Assembly: GCF_009649845.1 (NCBI RefSeq)
Contig: NZ_WJIE01000007.1
Coordinates: 62,001 to 126,000 of the forward strand
From: Polyangium spumosum
GTDB lineage: Bacteria; Myxococcota_A; Polyangia; Polyangiales; Polyangiaceae
DNA length: 64,000 nt
Direction: 5' to 3'
The stretch's first letter is position 1. Each line of letters opens with the position of its first letter. A program made the translations under genes and the position numbers. The notes below the pieces were generated by a model. It worked only from the letters and a program-made list of their open reading frames with translations, was not told the origin of the DNA and made no database searches. Positions 1-9,315 of the stretch are shown piece by piece.

Positions 1-3000
1 GGGCGCAGGCCGGCGAGCGCGAGACGGCGGCGGACGTCGGCGACGTCGACGGGGCGGCCGAAGGCCTCACGCGGCCAGCGCTCGAGCACGCCGTGCGCCG
101 CGAGGCCACGGATGCGCGGGTCGAGGTCGGCTTCCGTGTCGATCTCCACGGCCTCCGTTGCGGGGTCGCCGGGCAGCTCGACGTAACCCGTGCTGATCGG
201 CTCGTCGAAGCCCATGAGCTGGCGCAGGCGGAAGCGGCGCGCGCAGCCCTGGAAGAGCGAGAGCGGGGTCGTGGCGATCGAGATCGTGCGGGTCGGCGGG
301 CGCTCGGGCCAAGGCGGCGCAGGGCCGGTCGGCGAGAGGGCGCCGCTGCGCGCCTCGCGTGGCTGCGCGTGCGGATCGGCGAGCAACACGGAGGCCTGCT
401 CGCGGCGGGTGATCGCGTCCTTGATCGCGGGCTTCGTGAGGCCGTCTTTCAGGGCCTCGAACGCCGATCCTCCCTTCGCGCGCTTGCGGCTGCCTTCGGG
501 AGGATCCGGCACGCCGATCATGACGAGCGCGCGCTTCGGCCGGGTGATCGCGACGTAGGTGAGGCGCTGTCGCTCGGCGAGCTCACGCGCGCGGGCGAGC
601 TCGTCCGCCTTGGCTTGTGCTTCGGTGCGCAGCGCGTCGAGCACGGGCCGCTCGCCTCGCTCGAGCCGCGCGAGCATGGTGTCGGAGAGCGGATCCGGTC
701 GTGAGGCGTGGTGGCGCAGGATCAACGTGGGCCGCGGGCCGCCGAGGGAGGCGATCTGCAGGCCGGAGGGCCGCGGGGAGACGCCGGCGTCGAGGTCGAG
801 GACGATCACCACGGGGAAGTCGAGGCCCTTGCTCGCGTGGATCGTCATGAGGCGGACGGCGTCTTCTTCCTCGGCGAAGGTGGCCTCGTCGCGCTCGTCG
901 GAGTCGTCACGCATGCGGCGATCGAGCCAGCGCACGAAGCCCGGGAGCGAGCCGCCGCGGCGACGCGCCACGCCGAGCAGGCGATCGACGTGGCCGATGC
1001 GCATCTCGGGCCGAGGCATGGCGGCGAAGACGCGGTCGAGGTCGAAGGCCGCGACGGCCGCGCGGATCGCCTCGCCGGGGTGCAGGCGCAAGGCCGCGCG
1101 GCGGAGCTCGACGAAGCGGCGGACGAAGTCCTCGAGGCGCGTGCGATCCGCGGGGCCGAGTTTTTCCCACGCGGGCAAGGCGGGCAGCAGGCGGAGCGCG
1201 TCCGAGCGTTCGAGGGGGAGAGACAGACCTGTTTTCGGCGCGCCGAGCCACGCGAGCGCGGCGTCGGACAGACCCACGGCGGGCCCACGCAGGACGGTGG
1301 CGAGCGCGAGGCGGTCGCGGCGATCGACGAGCAGCCGGAGCACGGCGGCGACGTCGCGGACCTCGGAGGTGTCGAAGAGCGCGCGGCCCGCGACGACGTG
1401 CGGGATGTCGATACGCGCGAGGGCGAGCTCGAGGAGCGGGAGCGTCTTCCGACGTCGCGCGAGGATGGCGATGTCGCGGAACGAGCCCTCGCCGCTGCGC
1501 ACGTAACGAGCGGTGAAGGCCGCAGCGACGAAGGCCTCGCGCATGGATCGGGTGGCGCCGCGGACGACGGGCTCGGCGTCGGCCGGAGAAGCGCCGTCGT
1601 CGTCGACGAGCACGACCTCCCCCGCGCCCTGGGCTTCGGCGACGGGCATGAGGTGATCGGCGGGGCCGTAGACGACCTCGAAGTCACGTGGATGTGTATC
1701 TCCGGGGGCGTGAAAATCGTGGGCGGAGAAGGCGTTGACGAAGTCGAGGATCTTGCCGCCGCTGCGGCGGCTCTCGCGGAGGGCGACGAGGTCGGCGCGG
1801 GCGTCGCTCGCGCAGATCTCGGGGGCGAGGGCGAGGGCCTCGCGGGCGAGGGGGCCGCAGAGCTCACCCGTGATACGCGAGAAGACGGCGACGTCGGCGC
1901 CGCGGAAGCCGTAGATGGATTGCTTGCGATCGCCGACGAGGAAGAGGCCGTGCCCGATGAGGCCCTCGGCGTCCGGGGTGCGTCCGATCGGGCGTCCGCT
2001 GTCCTCGCGCTCGCGCAAGAGGTAGACGATGTCGCGCTGGGCGCGGCTCGTGTCCTGGAACTCGTCGACGAGGAGCGCGTCGATGGAGGCGCGGACCTGC
2101 GCGGCGATCTCGGGGCGATCACGCAGGCCGTCGCGGGCCATGCGGAGCATGTCGCCGAAGCTGAGCAAGCCTTCCTTGCGGCGGAGGGCGCCGAGGCGCG
2201 CGCGCGCATCCTCGAGCAACGCGACGATGCCACGCTCGCGCGCGGAGAGCGCGGGGGCCTCGCGCAGGATGGCGAGCAGGCCGGCGCCACGTTCGGCGCT
2301 GTTGTCGCCGGGCAGCTCCTCGCGGAAGGCGGCGAACTCCTTGTCGGCGTCGCTCGTCTTGCCACGCATGGCGACGGCGAAGAGCTCGCGGAGCGGCTCC
2401 TCGGCGGCGGCGGGGAAGAGCTCGCCGGGGCCGCCCTGCGCGAGGGCACGCGCGAGGTCCTGGGCCGCGTCCTTCGTGCGTGACCCGCCCGCGACGCAGG
2501 TGGCGACGACGGCGTCGAGCGAGGCGCGCAAGGAGCGCGCGCCGCGCTCGTGTTCGGCGAGCAGGAGCTCCGAGGGCAAGAGGCCCTCCTCGTCGAGGCG
2601 GTCGCAGAGGCTCGCGATCTGCTTGCGCGCGCCCCACACGCCGTTCGCGGCGGCGATGAGCGAACGCGCCGCCTCGGCCTGCGCGCCGCCGGCCGAGAGC
2701 GCGGCCGAGAGCGCCTCGTCGACCGCGAGATCCGCGAGGGCCTGCGCCTCGTCCTCCTCGACGACGCGCGCCTGCGGATCCACGCCGAGCGCGAGCGCGT
2801 GTGTCCGGACGATCTGCTGCGCGAGGCCGTGCAGCGTGTCGATGCGGGCGCCCGCAGCGCGACCGAGCGCATCCGCGGCGCGACGCTTGATCTCGGGGAT
2901 GCTCGGCGGATCGGCGATGACGGCCCGGCGCGCCGCGATGATGGCCGCGAGCTTGGGCTCCGGCCCCTCCTGGTCCCAGGCGGCAATTTCTGCGAGCGCC

Positions 3001-3242
3001 GCCTGCACACGCGCCGCGATCTCCTGCGCCGCGGCGCGCGAGAAGGTGGTCGCGACGATCCGCTCGGGTGGGATCGGCTCGGCAGGTCTGTCGCCATCCG
3101 TTCGCCCCATCGAGGTGAGGCCAAGCGTGAGCAGGACGTAGAGCGCCGTGAGCCGGTACGTCTTTCCGGTGCCCGCGCTCGCGGCCACGACGATGTTGCG
3201 GCGGAAGGCGTAGAGGAGGGCGTCTTCGGGCGGCAGCGTCAT
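1..3242 (-). CDS. UvrD/RecB-family ATP-dependent helicase (AddA-like), C-terminus cut by window edge
   Basis: Reading the minus strand from the ATG at 3242 gives an open frame of about 1080 codons with no stop before the left edge. It carries the SF1A helicase motifs: Walker A ASAGTGKT at residues 21-28, motif II VDEFQDTS near residue 393, VGDRKQSIYGFRG shortly after, motif V MTIHASKGLDFPVVI near residue 797, and motif VI TYVAITRPKRAL near residue 890. Such enzymes unwind broken double-strand ends for recombinational repair. The ATG lies within the stop codon of the upstream nuclease gene (ATGA, 3239-3242), so the two are translationally coupled as in addB-addA. The missing C-terminus should show whether a RecB-type nuclease domain is fused, as in true AddA. 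Confidence 0.9.
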   Translation of the reverse strand, partial: MTLPPEDALLYAFRRNIVVAASAGTGKTYRLTALYVLLTLGLTSMGRTDGDRPAEPIPPERIVATTFSRAAAQEIAARVQAALAEIAAWDQEGPEPKLAAIIAARRAVIADPPSIPEIKRRAADALGRAAGARIDTLHGLAQQIVRTHALALGVDPQARVVEEDEAQALADLAVDEALSAALSAGGAQAEAARSLIAAANGVWGARKQIASLCDRLDEEGLLPSELLLAEHERGARSLRASLDAVVATCVAGGSRTKDAAQDLARALAQGGPGELFPAAAEEPLRELFAVAMRGKTSDADKEFAAFREELPGDNSAERGAGLLAILREAPALSARERGIVALLEDARARLGALRRKEGLLSFGDMLRMARDGLRDRPEIAAQVRASIDALLVDEFQDTSRAQRDIVYLLREREDSGRPIGRTPDAEGLIGHGLFLVGDRKQSIYGFRGADVAVFSRITGELCGPLAREALALAPEICASDARADLVALRESRRSGGKILDFVNAFSAHDFHAPGDTHPRDFEVVYGPADHLMPVAEAQGAGEVVLVDDDGASPADAEPVVRGATRSMREAFVAAAFTARYVRSGEGSFRDIAILARRRKTLPLLELALARIDIPHVVAGRALFDTSEVRDVAAVLRLLVDRRDRLALATVLRGPAVGLSDAALAWLGAPKTGLSLPLERSDALRLLPALPAWEKLGPADRTRLEDFVRRFVELRRAALRLHPGEAIRAAVAAFDLDRVFAAMPRPEMRIGHVDRLLGVARRRGGSLPGFVRWLDRRMRDDSDERDEATFAEEEDAVRLMTIHASKGLDFPVVIVLDLDAGVSPRPSGLQIASLGGPRPTLILRHHASRPDPLSDTMLARLERGERPVLDALRTEAQAKADELARARELAERQRLTYVAITRPKRALVMIGVPDPPEGSRKRAKGGSAFEALKDGLTKPAIKDAITRREQASVLLADPHAQPREARSGALSPTGPAPPWPERPPTRTISIATTPLSLFQGCARRFRLRQLMGFDEPISTGYVELPGDPATEAVEIDTEADLDPRIRGLAAHGVLERWPREAFGRPVDVADVRRRLALAGLR

Positions 3243-6136
3243 CCTCCGCCCTCCTCGTCCGCCTCGCCGGGCACGACGGCCGGCCTGCGGCACACGTCCC
3301 GCGCGTCACAGCGATCGCAGAGATCCCCCTTCACGGGCCGCGGCTCGATGTGCCCGTCCCAGAGCGAGAGCACCACCCTGCGCGCCGTTCGTTCGGCGTC
3401 GAGGCGCTTGTCCGCGATGGCGCGCCGGTCCGGCTCCTTCGCGGGCTTCGCGCTGATCTCGCCCCGCTTGTCCGCGCCGATGTAGAGCGCCTGCACCTCC
3501 TCGGCCCCCGTCGCGCGCGCCACGGCCGCGGCGTAAAGCGGGAGCTGCAGGTGCAGCGTCCCTTGCTCGCTCTTGCTCGGGATCTGCCCCGTCTTGTAGT
3601 CGACGACGCGCGCGGCGCTTTTGCCGCCGTCCCCTCGATCCACACGGTCGATCTTGCCCTCGACGAAGACCGACGCCGAAGGCGCCGGCGCGCCCTCGCC
3701 TTCCCCCGGCATCGGCGCGATCGGCAGCGCGTCCCACGGCGCGGCCACCGACGGGCCGAACGGTTGTTCGGCGAGCGCAAACGAGAACCCTTGCTCGTCG
3801 AGGCCGTGCGCGACGAACCCGAGCGCGACGTCGACGGCCCCGATCAGGAGCTCCCGCCGCAGCGGCGCCGCCTCCTTGTCCGCGCCGACCGCGCGCATCG
3901 CCGCCTCGCGCGCCGCTTCGAGCGCCTTGCGCCGGTTCGCCCGCCCGCCCGCCTCCCACGCGGCCTGGAACGCCGCCGCCGTCGCCGCGTGCACCTGCGT
4001 GCCACGCTCGCGTGGATCGGCCGCCTCGAGCGCGTCCTCCTGCCGACGCGTGCGCCACACGCGCCGGGCAAACCCCGCGAACGCGCAACCCGCGGCCTTC
4101 TCGATGTGCGTCACCGCGATCGGCCGCGCGGGCATGTCCCCGCCGACACACGCGCGCAGGTGCGCGGCGAGCTCGGGATCGGTGAGCTCGATCCGCCCCG
4201 TGAAGGGCCCGGCGTCCGCGCGCGGATCCAGGAAGTACGCGAGGCGCGCCCGCTCGATCGAGACCCGATCCGCGATGAGCGGCGCCGGCGCCGAGCCCGC
4301 CGAGAGCAAGACGAGCTCCGCCCCGCGTGGATCGATCCGCGAGGCGGCCCGCGACACACGCGACGAGGGCTCGACACGCTCGGGTGTCTTCGCCCGCAAG
4401 GCGCGCGTCACGATCGCATGGGGCGCCGCCTCGTCGTCGGTCGTGCTGTACGAGACCACGACGCGACGCGCCCCGCCCATGGCCCAGGCGAGCTCGGCGC
4501 GCCGGATGCGATCACGCTCGCGCGCCGTGGGGGGACGCGCCGAGGCCGGCAGCGTCGACCAGAGCCGCTCGTCGATGAGCCCGCCGTCCGCCTCCGGCCC
4601 ATACCCGCCCGGGCCGAGGCCCGTGACGATCAAGACCTCGTACCGGATCCCACACAGCTCGTTCGGGCGGGCGATCCGGACGGCGCTGGCGCGGCTGCCG
4701 CCGCCGTCGGAGCGGCCCTGTGACGCGGCGCGACGCACCTCGGCATACAGCTCCTCGACGCGGGCCGGCGCGTCCGCGAGGCCGAGCATGGCCGCCGCCT
4801 CGACGACGGCGCGTGTCGCGTCACGAATGGCGCGCACCGCCGCTTGCCCCTCGCCAATGGCGCGTAACGCGAGGGACCGGCCGCGCAGGGCCTCGACGCG
4901 TAACGCCGCGCCGAGCTCGCCCATCGAGGGCCGGCCGAGATCGAGCTTGTCGCAGAGCGCGCCGAACCTCGCCGCGATATCGGCGCGGGTCTGTCCTGCG
5001 GCGAGCAACGCGATACTCTCCAGCATTCGCGTGAGGGCCGCGGGCATCCAGGCCTCGTCCGTGTCGCCGGACGCTTCAATGACGGCGCGGAGATTGTCGA
5101 CGAGCAGCGTGCCCGTCCGATCGACCTCGACGGGGACGTCGCGCAGCCTGTGGGCGAGTAATGCGGCCTTGGCCTCGGCGTCGCGCTCGTGGCGCTCGGA
5201 GACCCAGATGCCGGCGTGCAGGCCGGGGGCGCGGAGGATATCGATGACACGCTCGCGGGTGATGGGCCCGGACGCGAGCGCGAAGAGGCCAAGCGCGGCG
5301 CGGCCCTCGGGCGAAGCGTCGGGCGAGGGGCCGCGCGGCTCGTGAAAAGGAATCCGGGCGTCGGAGAGGGCGGCGCGTAGCGGATCGAGCGTGCCGTCGT
5401 CGAGCGCGGGGACGAGGATCGTAATGGATTCGGGCGGGACGCCGCTGCCGAGCGCGGTCAGGACCTCGGCCGCGACGGCCCGCGCCTCGCCCTCGGGGCC
5501 CGCGGCGCGCAAGACGAGGGCGGCGGCGCCGTCGCCGAGCGGGCTCCAATCGATCGAGGGGCCAAACGCGAGCTCGGACCAGCGTTTTTCGAGGACGGTG
5601 GCGACAGAGCCGACGGCCTCCTCGTCGAGGTCCGTCGGGTCGAACAGGGATTCCCCCGAGAAGAGCGGCATCTCGACGACGAGCCCACGCCCGCCGGCCT
5701 CGCGCGAGCGGGCATGCAAGGCCTCGAGCCAGGAGAGGTCGTCGGCCTCGAAGGAGAGCATGCCGGAGAGGGTGACGTCGTAGGCCGACATTTCCTGGAG
5801 GAGGGCGTCACAAGGGCCGCGGCGCAGGGCGCGGGAGAGGACGAACCCGGCACATCGCGGATCGACGAGGCTCTTTTGCGCGAGGATCTCGTCGGCGCGG
5901 CGCATGACCTCGGCGAGCAGGGCGGCCTGCGGGCCTTCGGCCTGGAAGAGGTGGTCCGGCCGAACACCGGCGCGGCGGAGGCGGCCGAGGGCGGCGTCGA
6001 CGACGTCGGCGAACGCGACCCGCTCGGCGGGCGCGTCGGGCAGATCGACGCCGGCGATGGGGCCGGCTTCGAGGGCGACGCGGGAGACGAGGCGCGTCAC
6101 GGCGTTCGAGGCGAGGCTACAATCCGGCTCGACCAT
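3239..6136 (-). CDS. PD-(D/E)XK nuclease family protein (AddB-like partner of the helicase)
   Basis: The C-terminal third holds a RecB-type nuclease core: EGKIDRVD, then VVDYKTG, then LQLPLYA. A Cys sits upstream in KAAGCAFAGFARR and three more lie near the end in LCDRCDARDVC. That spacing is typical of iron-sulfur-stapled AddB/Cas4-type nucleases. The central region resembles a degenerate helicase, as in AddB. The inferred role is DNA end resection with the overlapping downstream helicase. The start is uncertain. The ATG at 6136 is the first good one, but protein-like sequence (FLAPTDRHVEIALAAPG) continues upstream to about 6255 without an in-frame ATG, GTG or TTG, so an unusual start or a sequence error is possible. 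Confidence 0.85.
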   Translation of the reverse strand: MVEPDCSLASNAVTRLVSRVALEAGPIAGVDLPDAPAERVAFADVVDAALGRLRRAGVRPDHLFQAEGPQAALLAEVMRRADEILAQKSLVDPRCAGFVLSRALRRGPCDALLQEMSAYDVTLSGMLSFEADDLSWLEALHARSREAGGRGLVVEMPLFSGESLFDPTDLDEEAVGSVATVLEKRWSELAFGPSIDWSPLGDGAAALVLRAAGPEGEARAVAAEVLTALGSGVPPESITILVPALDDGTLDPLRAALSDARIPFHEPRGPSPDASPEGRAALGLFALASGPITRERVIDILRAPGLHAGIWVSERHERDAEAKAALLAHRLRDVPVEVDRTGTLLVDNLRAVIEASGDTDEAWMPAALTRMLESIALLAAGQTRADIAARFGALCDKLDLGRPSMGELGAALRVEALRGRSLALRAIGEGQAAVRAIRDATRAVVEAAAMLGLADAPARVEELYAEVRRAASQGRSDGGGSRASAVRIARPNELCGIRYEVLIVTGLGPGGYGPEADGGLIDERLWSTLPASARPPTARERDRIRRAELAWAMGGARRVVVSYSTTDDEAAPHAIVTRALRAKTPERVEPSSRVSRAASRIDPRGAELVLLSAGSAPAPLIADRVSIERARLAYFLDPRADAGPFTGRIELTDPELAAHLRACVGGDMPARPIAVTHIEKAAGCAFAGFARRVWRTRRQEDALEAADPRERGTQVHAATAAAFQAAWEAGGRANRRKALEAAREAAMRAVGADKEAAPLRRELLIGAVDVALGFVAHGLDEQGFSFALAEQPFGPSVAAPWDALPIAPMPGEGEGAPAPSASVFVEGKIDRVDRGDGGKSAARVVDYKTGQIPSKSEQGTLHLQLPLYAAAVARATGAEEVQALYIGADKRGEISAKPAKEPDRRAIADKRLDAERTARRVVLSLWDGHIEPRPVKGDLCDRCDARDVCRRPAVVPGEADEEGGG

Positions 6137-6445
6137 GGCGAGCGCGCCTTGCACGAAGGCACGCAAGGTCCTCGCGCCACGCGCGGCTTGGCCCGGCGCG
6201 GCAAGGGCAATCTCGACGTGGCGATCGGTCGGCGCGAGAAACAGGGGGCGCCTTTTTGGCAGGGGGGGGATCGGGCGGCAAGAGGTTTCCCACGGGGGCG
6301 TCGGGCGGGTGAAACGGGGGACGAGGGCGGAGGGTTTGCCAGGGTCGGGGGTGGGGAGCGTCTGGTTTCCCGGCGCACCTCCGGGCGTCGTCGGCGGTGA
6401 CGCGGCTGTTGGCAGGTGCACGGCGACTCGACTACAAGGGTCTGC
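6137..6445. promoter_or_regulatory. Divergent intergenic region between the repair pair and the ATPase operon
   Basis: This 309-base stretch separates two divergent transcription units and must contain both promoters. Part of it (6137 to about 6255) may still encode the N-terminus of the leftward nuclease. The rest contains runs of G and C and no recognisable -35/-10 pair. An AAGGG Shine-Dalgarno-like sequence lies at 6436-6440, just before the ATG at 6446. Confidence 0.4.
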
Positions 6446-7792
6446 ATGCAGGACGCTCCGATCGATCTGCGGAGGCTTCAGCACTTCATCAAGCAGTGCG
6501 ACCCGAATCAGCCGCTGGAGCCCGGGGATCCGCGGTACGTGGATTTCGACGCGGGCCAGCCGGTGCGCGGGTCGAGCGGCGCGAGGTGCATCGACCAGAT
6601 CGAGCGGACCATCGTGTTCAACGAGCCCACGTCGCCGGTATGCCTGCTCTTCACGGGCTTCCCGGGCTCCGGCAAGACCACGGAGCTGCGCCGGCTGCAG
6701 AGGCGCCTGGAGGAGAACAAGCTCACGCCGTTCCACGTCGTGATGGTCGACTTTCAGGACTATCGCACGGAGCCGACGCCGCTCTCGATCCTGGAGACGT
6801 TGCGTGTCCTCGCCTTCGAGCTCGATCGCGCGGCGACACGCGCGGAGGGCCGCGACCCCGACGCGGAGCCGGGGTATCTGAAGCGGTTTTACGATTTCCT
6901 GAAGACGACGCAGATCGATTTGAAGGGGCTCGGCTTCGCGCAGCTCGGGGCGACGCTGATGTTCGAGGCGAAGGGGAATCACTCGTTTCGCAAGCAGCTC
7001 GAGGACGCCCTGGCGTCACGATTCCAGGTCTTCGTGCAGGACGCGCAGGAGGCGATGGCGGAGGCCGTGGTCCGGCTGCGCCGCGCGACCCACGCGCAGC
7101 AGATCGTGGTCCTCGTCGACGGGCTGGAGAAGGTGACGCCGCTGCGGGAGGAGGACCGGGAGATGCTGGAGGCGAGCGCCGAGACGGTCTTCGTCGAGCA
7201 CGCGGCGCGGCTGCGATTGCCTTGCCACGTGGTCTACACGTTCCCGCTCTGGCTCCGCTTCCGGCACACCCAGCTCGACAGCTTTTATCATCGCCCCGCG
7301 CAGATCTTGCCGATGGTCAAGGTCGCGGATCCGGACGGCGTCACGTATGCGCCGGGTTATACGAAGCTGACGGACCTCGTGGGCAAGCGGCTCGATGTGG
7401 ACGTGGTCTTCGGCCAGGATCGTCGAGAGACGCTCGACCGTCTGATCGCCGCGTCCGGCGGCTTCACGCGGGATCTCTTGCGGATGGTGCGCGAGGTGCT
7501 CTGGAGCGCGAACACGTTCCCGGTCGACGCGGAGACGATCCGGCAGATCATCGCCCGGACGGCCGAGGGGTATGTGATGGCGATCCGGGACAGCCACGCC
7601 GACCTGCTCGCCGAGATCGCCCAGACCCACAAATTGCCGCGGGGCGACGACGGGCGCGTCGCCCTCTTCGGGCGCCTGCTCCAGCTTTATCTCGTGCTCG
7701 CCTACCGCAATGGCGAGCCCTGGTTCGACGTGCACCCGCTCGTGCGCGGCGCGCCGATCATGCAGGAGCGGCTCGCGGGGAAGAAGGCTTGA
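6446..7792 (+). CDS. P-loop ATPase (AAA/KAP-like), first gene of a coupled two-gene unit
   Basis: This is a 448-residue soluble protein. Walker A GFPGSGKTT is at residues 71-79, after a short N-terminal region containing YVDFD. The Walker B-like strand IVVLVDGLEK lies near residue 220, followed by a long helical C-terminal half. Its layout resembles KAP/NACHT-like bacterial NTPases used as signalling or conflict-system switches. The ATG at 6446 is preferred over one at 6416 because AAGGG precedes it at the right distance. Its stop overlaps the TTG start of the next gene, so the two products are probably made together and may interact. No effector domain was recognised in this protein, and the function is unknown. 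Confidence 0.8.
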   Translation: MQDAPIDLRRLQHFIKQCDPNQPLEPGDPRYVDFDAGQPVRGSSGARCIDQIERTIVFNEPTSPVCLLFTGFPGSGKTTELRRLQRRLEENKLTPFHVVMVDFQDYRTEPTPLSILETLRVLAFELDRAATRAEGRDPDAEPGYLKRFYDFLKTTQIDLKGLGFAQLGATLMFEAKGNHSFRKQLEDALASRFQVFVQDAQEAMAEAVVRLRRATHAQQIVVLVDGLEKVTPLREEDREMLEASAETVFVEHAARLRLPCHVVYTFPLWLRFRHTQLDSFYHRPAQILPMVKVADPDGVTYAPGYTKLTDLVGKRLDVDVVFGQDRRETLDRLIAASGGFTRDLLRMVREVLWSANTFPVDAETIRQIIARTAEGYVMAIRDSHADLLAEIAQTHKLPRGDDGRVALFGRLLQLYLVLAYRNGEPWFDVHPLVRGAPIMQERLAGKKA

Positions 7793-9291
7793 GCCACGAG
7801 CCTCCCGCTGCGCTGCCCTCGTGGGCGGAGCCGTACCTCGACGAATTCGCGGGGATCCTGCGCGTCGTCGAGCTCTCGGGGGGTTTCGTGCTCCTGCCGG
7901 TGGAGGTGCCGGGGCCGGACCTCGCGCGCGCGCTCGCGGAGTGGCTCGAATCGAAGGGGCATGTGGCGCTCGTGTTCGCGCCGCAGGACGACGAGGAATG
8001 GCGGTATCTCTCGACCCGGCTGCTCGAAGCGAAGCCCGAGGAGGGCGGCGTCTGCGTGGTGATCGCGGGGGGTGATCTATCGACGAAGGGCGTGTCGCTC
8101 GCGTTTCGGCTGGTGAACGAGCGGCGGGACGCGATCTCGAAGCGGATCGGTTGTCCCTTGTTATGGTGCGGGACGGCGGAGTTCTTGCTGGAGACGGCGC
8201 AGTGGGCGCCCGATTTCTGGTCGGTGCGGGCGGTGGAGCGGAGGCTCCGGCTGCGGGAGAGGGAGGAGAAGCCGCGGGAGGAGGCGGCGGCCCCGTCGTC
8301 GAGGGCCGATCTGCTGGAGGAGGCGCGGCGGCAGGGGGATCGAAAGAGCATATCGACGCTGACCGTCGGCCAGATCCGTCCGATGCTGTCGGCGGGCGAG
8401 CTCGCGGAGGCGGAGGCGCTGCTCGCGGGGACGCCCGCGGCCATGGCGGAGAAGGACCCCGAGGACTGGGGCGAGATCGAGCTCTTGCGGGCGGAGGTCG
8501 CGCGGAGGCGGGGGCAGCTCGATCAATCCGAGGCGATGCTGCAGCAGATCCTCGCGGCGCCCGGCCTGCCGAAGTTGATTGCGTGCCGCGCGCACTTGCT
8601 CCTCGGGCGGGTGCGAGACACGGGGGACGACGCCGATTCCCAGGCAGCGGCCGTGCAGTATCAAACCGCGAAGGAGCTGGCGCAGGCGATACGCGCGCCG
8701 GCGCTCGAGCGCCTGGCCTCCTATCGTCACGTGTGGCGCTCGCCGCGTCACGTCCTCGAGCTCTGGGGCGCGTCTCGGACCACCAGCGTCGACGACCGCC
8801 CGGTCCAGGCTCTGCTCATGGCGATCGTGGCCGCGGCGATGGCGAGCTCCCACGACATCCAGCAGGCCAGGCGATTGCTGGCAGAAGCGTCCGCATTGGC
8901 AGAGCGCTCGAAGGACGATCCCACCATTCTTTTTGGCGGAGAGGTCGAGGAGGAGCTGCAAAAGGCGCGGGAGGTGATCACGCGGCTCGAGGCCAAGCCC
9001 GAGCCCAAGAAGGTGGCGATCACCCCGACGCCCGCGGTCCCGCAGGTCGAAGCCACGACGACGAGCAAGAGCGGCCGAGGGTGGTGGATCGCAGCCGTGG
9101 CGCTGGCCCTGGTCCTGGTAGGAAGCTGGGCCCTGTGGAGGTATTACGACGCGGTCGACGAGGTGCAGTTCTGCTTCACCGACGGAGCGCTGATCCACTG
9201 CACGCGTAGCCTCGGCGCCTGCGAAGAGCTCCGCGCGAAGATCGGCCCCTCCGCCGGGCCATGTCAACCCGTGACGACGACCTTCCCCTGA
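7789..9291 (+). CDS. TPR-rich membrane protein with inactive-STAND-like N-terminus
   Basis: The start is a TTG at 7789 inside the previous gene's stop (TTGA), preceded by GGGGAAGAAGG; the product is 500 residues. Residues 1-150 contain LVNERRDAI, then CPLLWC, then APDFWSVR. This spacing resembles inactive STAND/TPR receptor domains. No Walker A is visible. Helical TPR-like repeats fill about 190-400. A Lys/Pro linker follows, then one transmembrane helix near 430-451 (WWIAAVALALVLVGSWALW) and a short Cys-containing tail (C-x8-C-x7-C-x11-C) that should be outside the cytoplasm. With the upstream ATPase it looks like a membrane-anchored sensor or scaffold. The family assignment is from pattern only. 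Confidence 0.72.
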   Translation: MSHEPPAALPSWAEPYLDEFAGILRVVELSGGFVLLPVEVPGPDLARALAEWLESKGHVALVFAPQDDEEWRYLSTRLLEAKPEEGGVCVVIAGGDLSTKGVSLAFRLVNERRDAISKRIGCPLLWCGTAEFLLETAQWAPDFWSVRAVERRLRLREREEKPREEAAAPSSRADLLEEARRQGDRKSISTLTVGQIRPMLSAGELAEAEALLAGTPAAMAEKDPEDWGEIELLRAEVARRRGQLDQSEAMLQQILAAPGLPKLIACRAHLLLGRVRDTGDDADSQAAAVQYQTAKELAQAIRAPALERLASYRHVWRSPRHVLELWGASRTTSVDDRPVQALLMAIVAAAMASSHDIQQARRLLAEASALAERSKDDPTILFGGEVEEELQKAREVITRLEAKPEPKKVAITPTPAVPQVEATTTSKSGRGWWIAAVALALVLVGSWALWRYYDAVDEVQFCFTDGALIHCTRSLGACEELRAKIGPSAGPCQPVTTTFP

Positions 9292-9315
9292 GCTTTTTGG
9301 GGTTTTCCCCGCCGC

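Noticed and set aside
708-3124. Long open frames on both strands overlapping the helicase gene
   Set aside because: The true gene is the minus-strand frame starting at 3242 with all helicase motifs. The others are low-complexity Arg/Ala/Ser translations caused by high GC.
6416-6445. GG-N10-GC sigma-54-like pattern just before the ATPase gene
   Set aside because: The -12 element is poor and the implied start site would fall at the initiation codon.
6137-6982. N-terminal extension of the nuclease frame into the ATPase gene
   Set aside because: The portion beyond about 6255 is antisense to a convincing ATPase gene with its own Shine-Dalgarno sequence.
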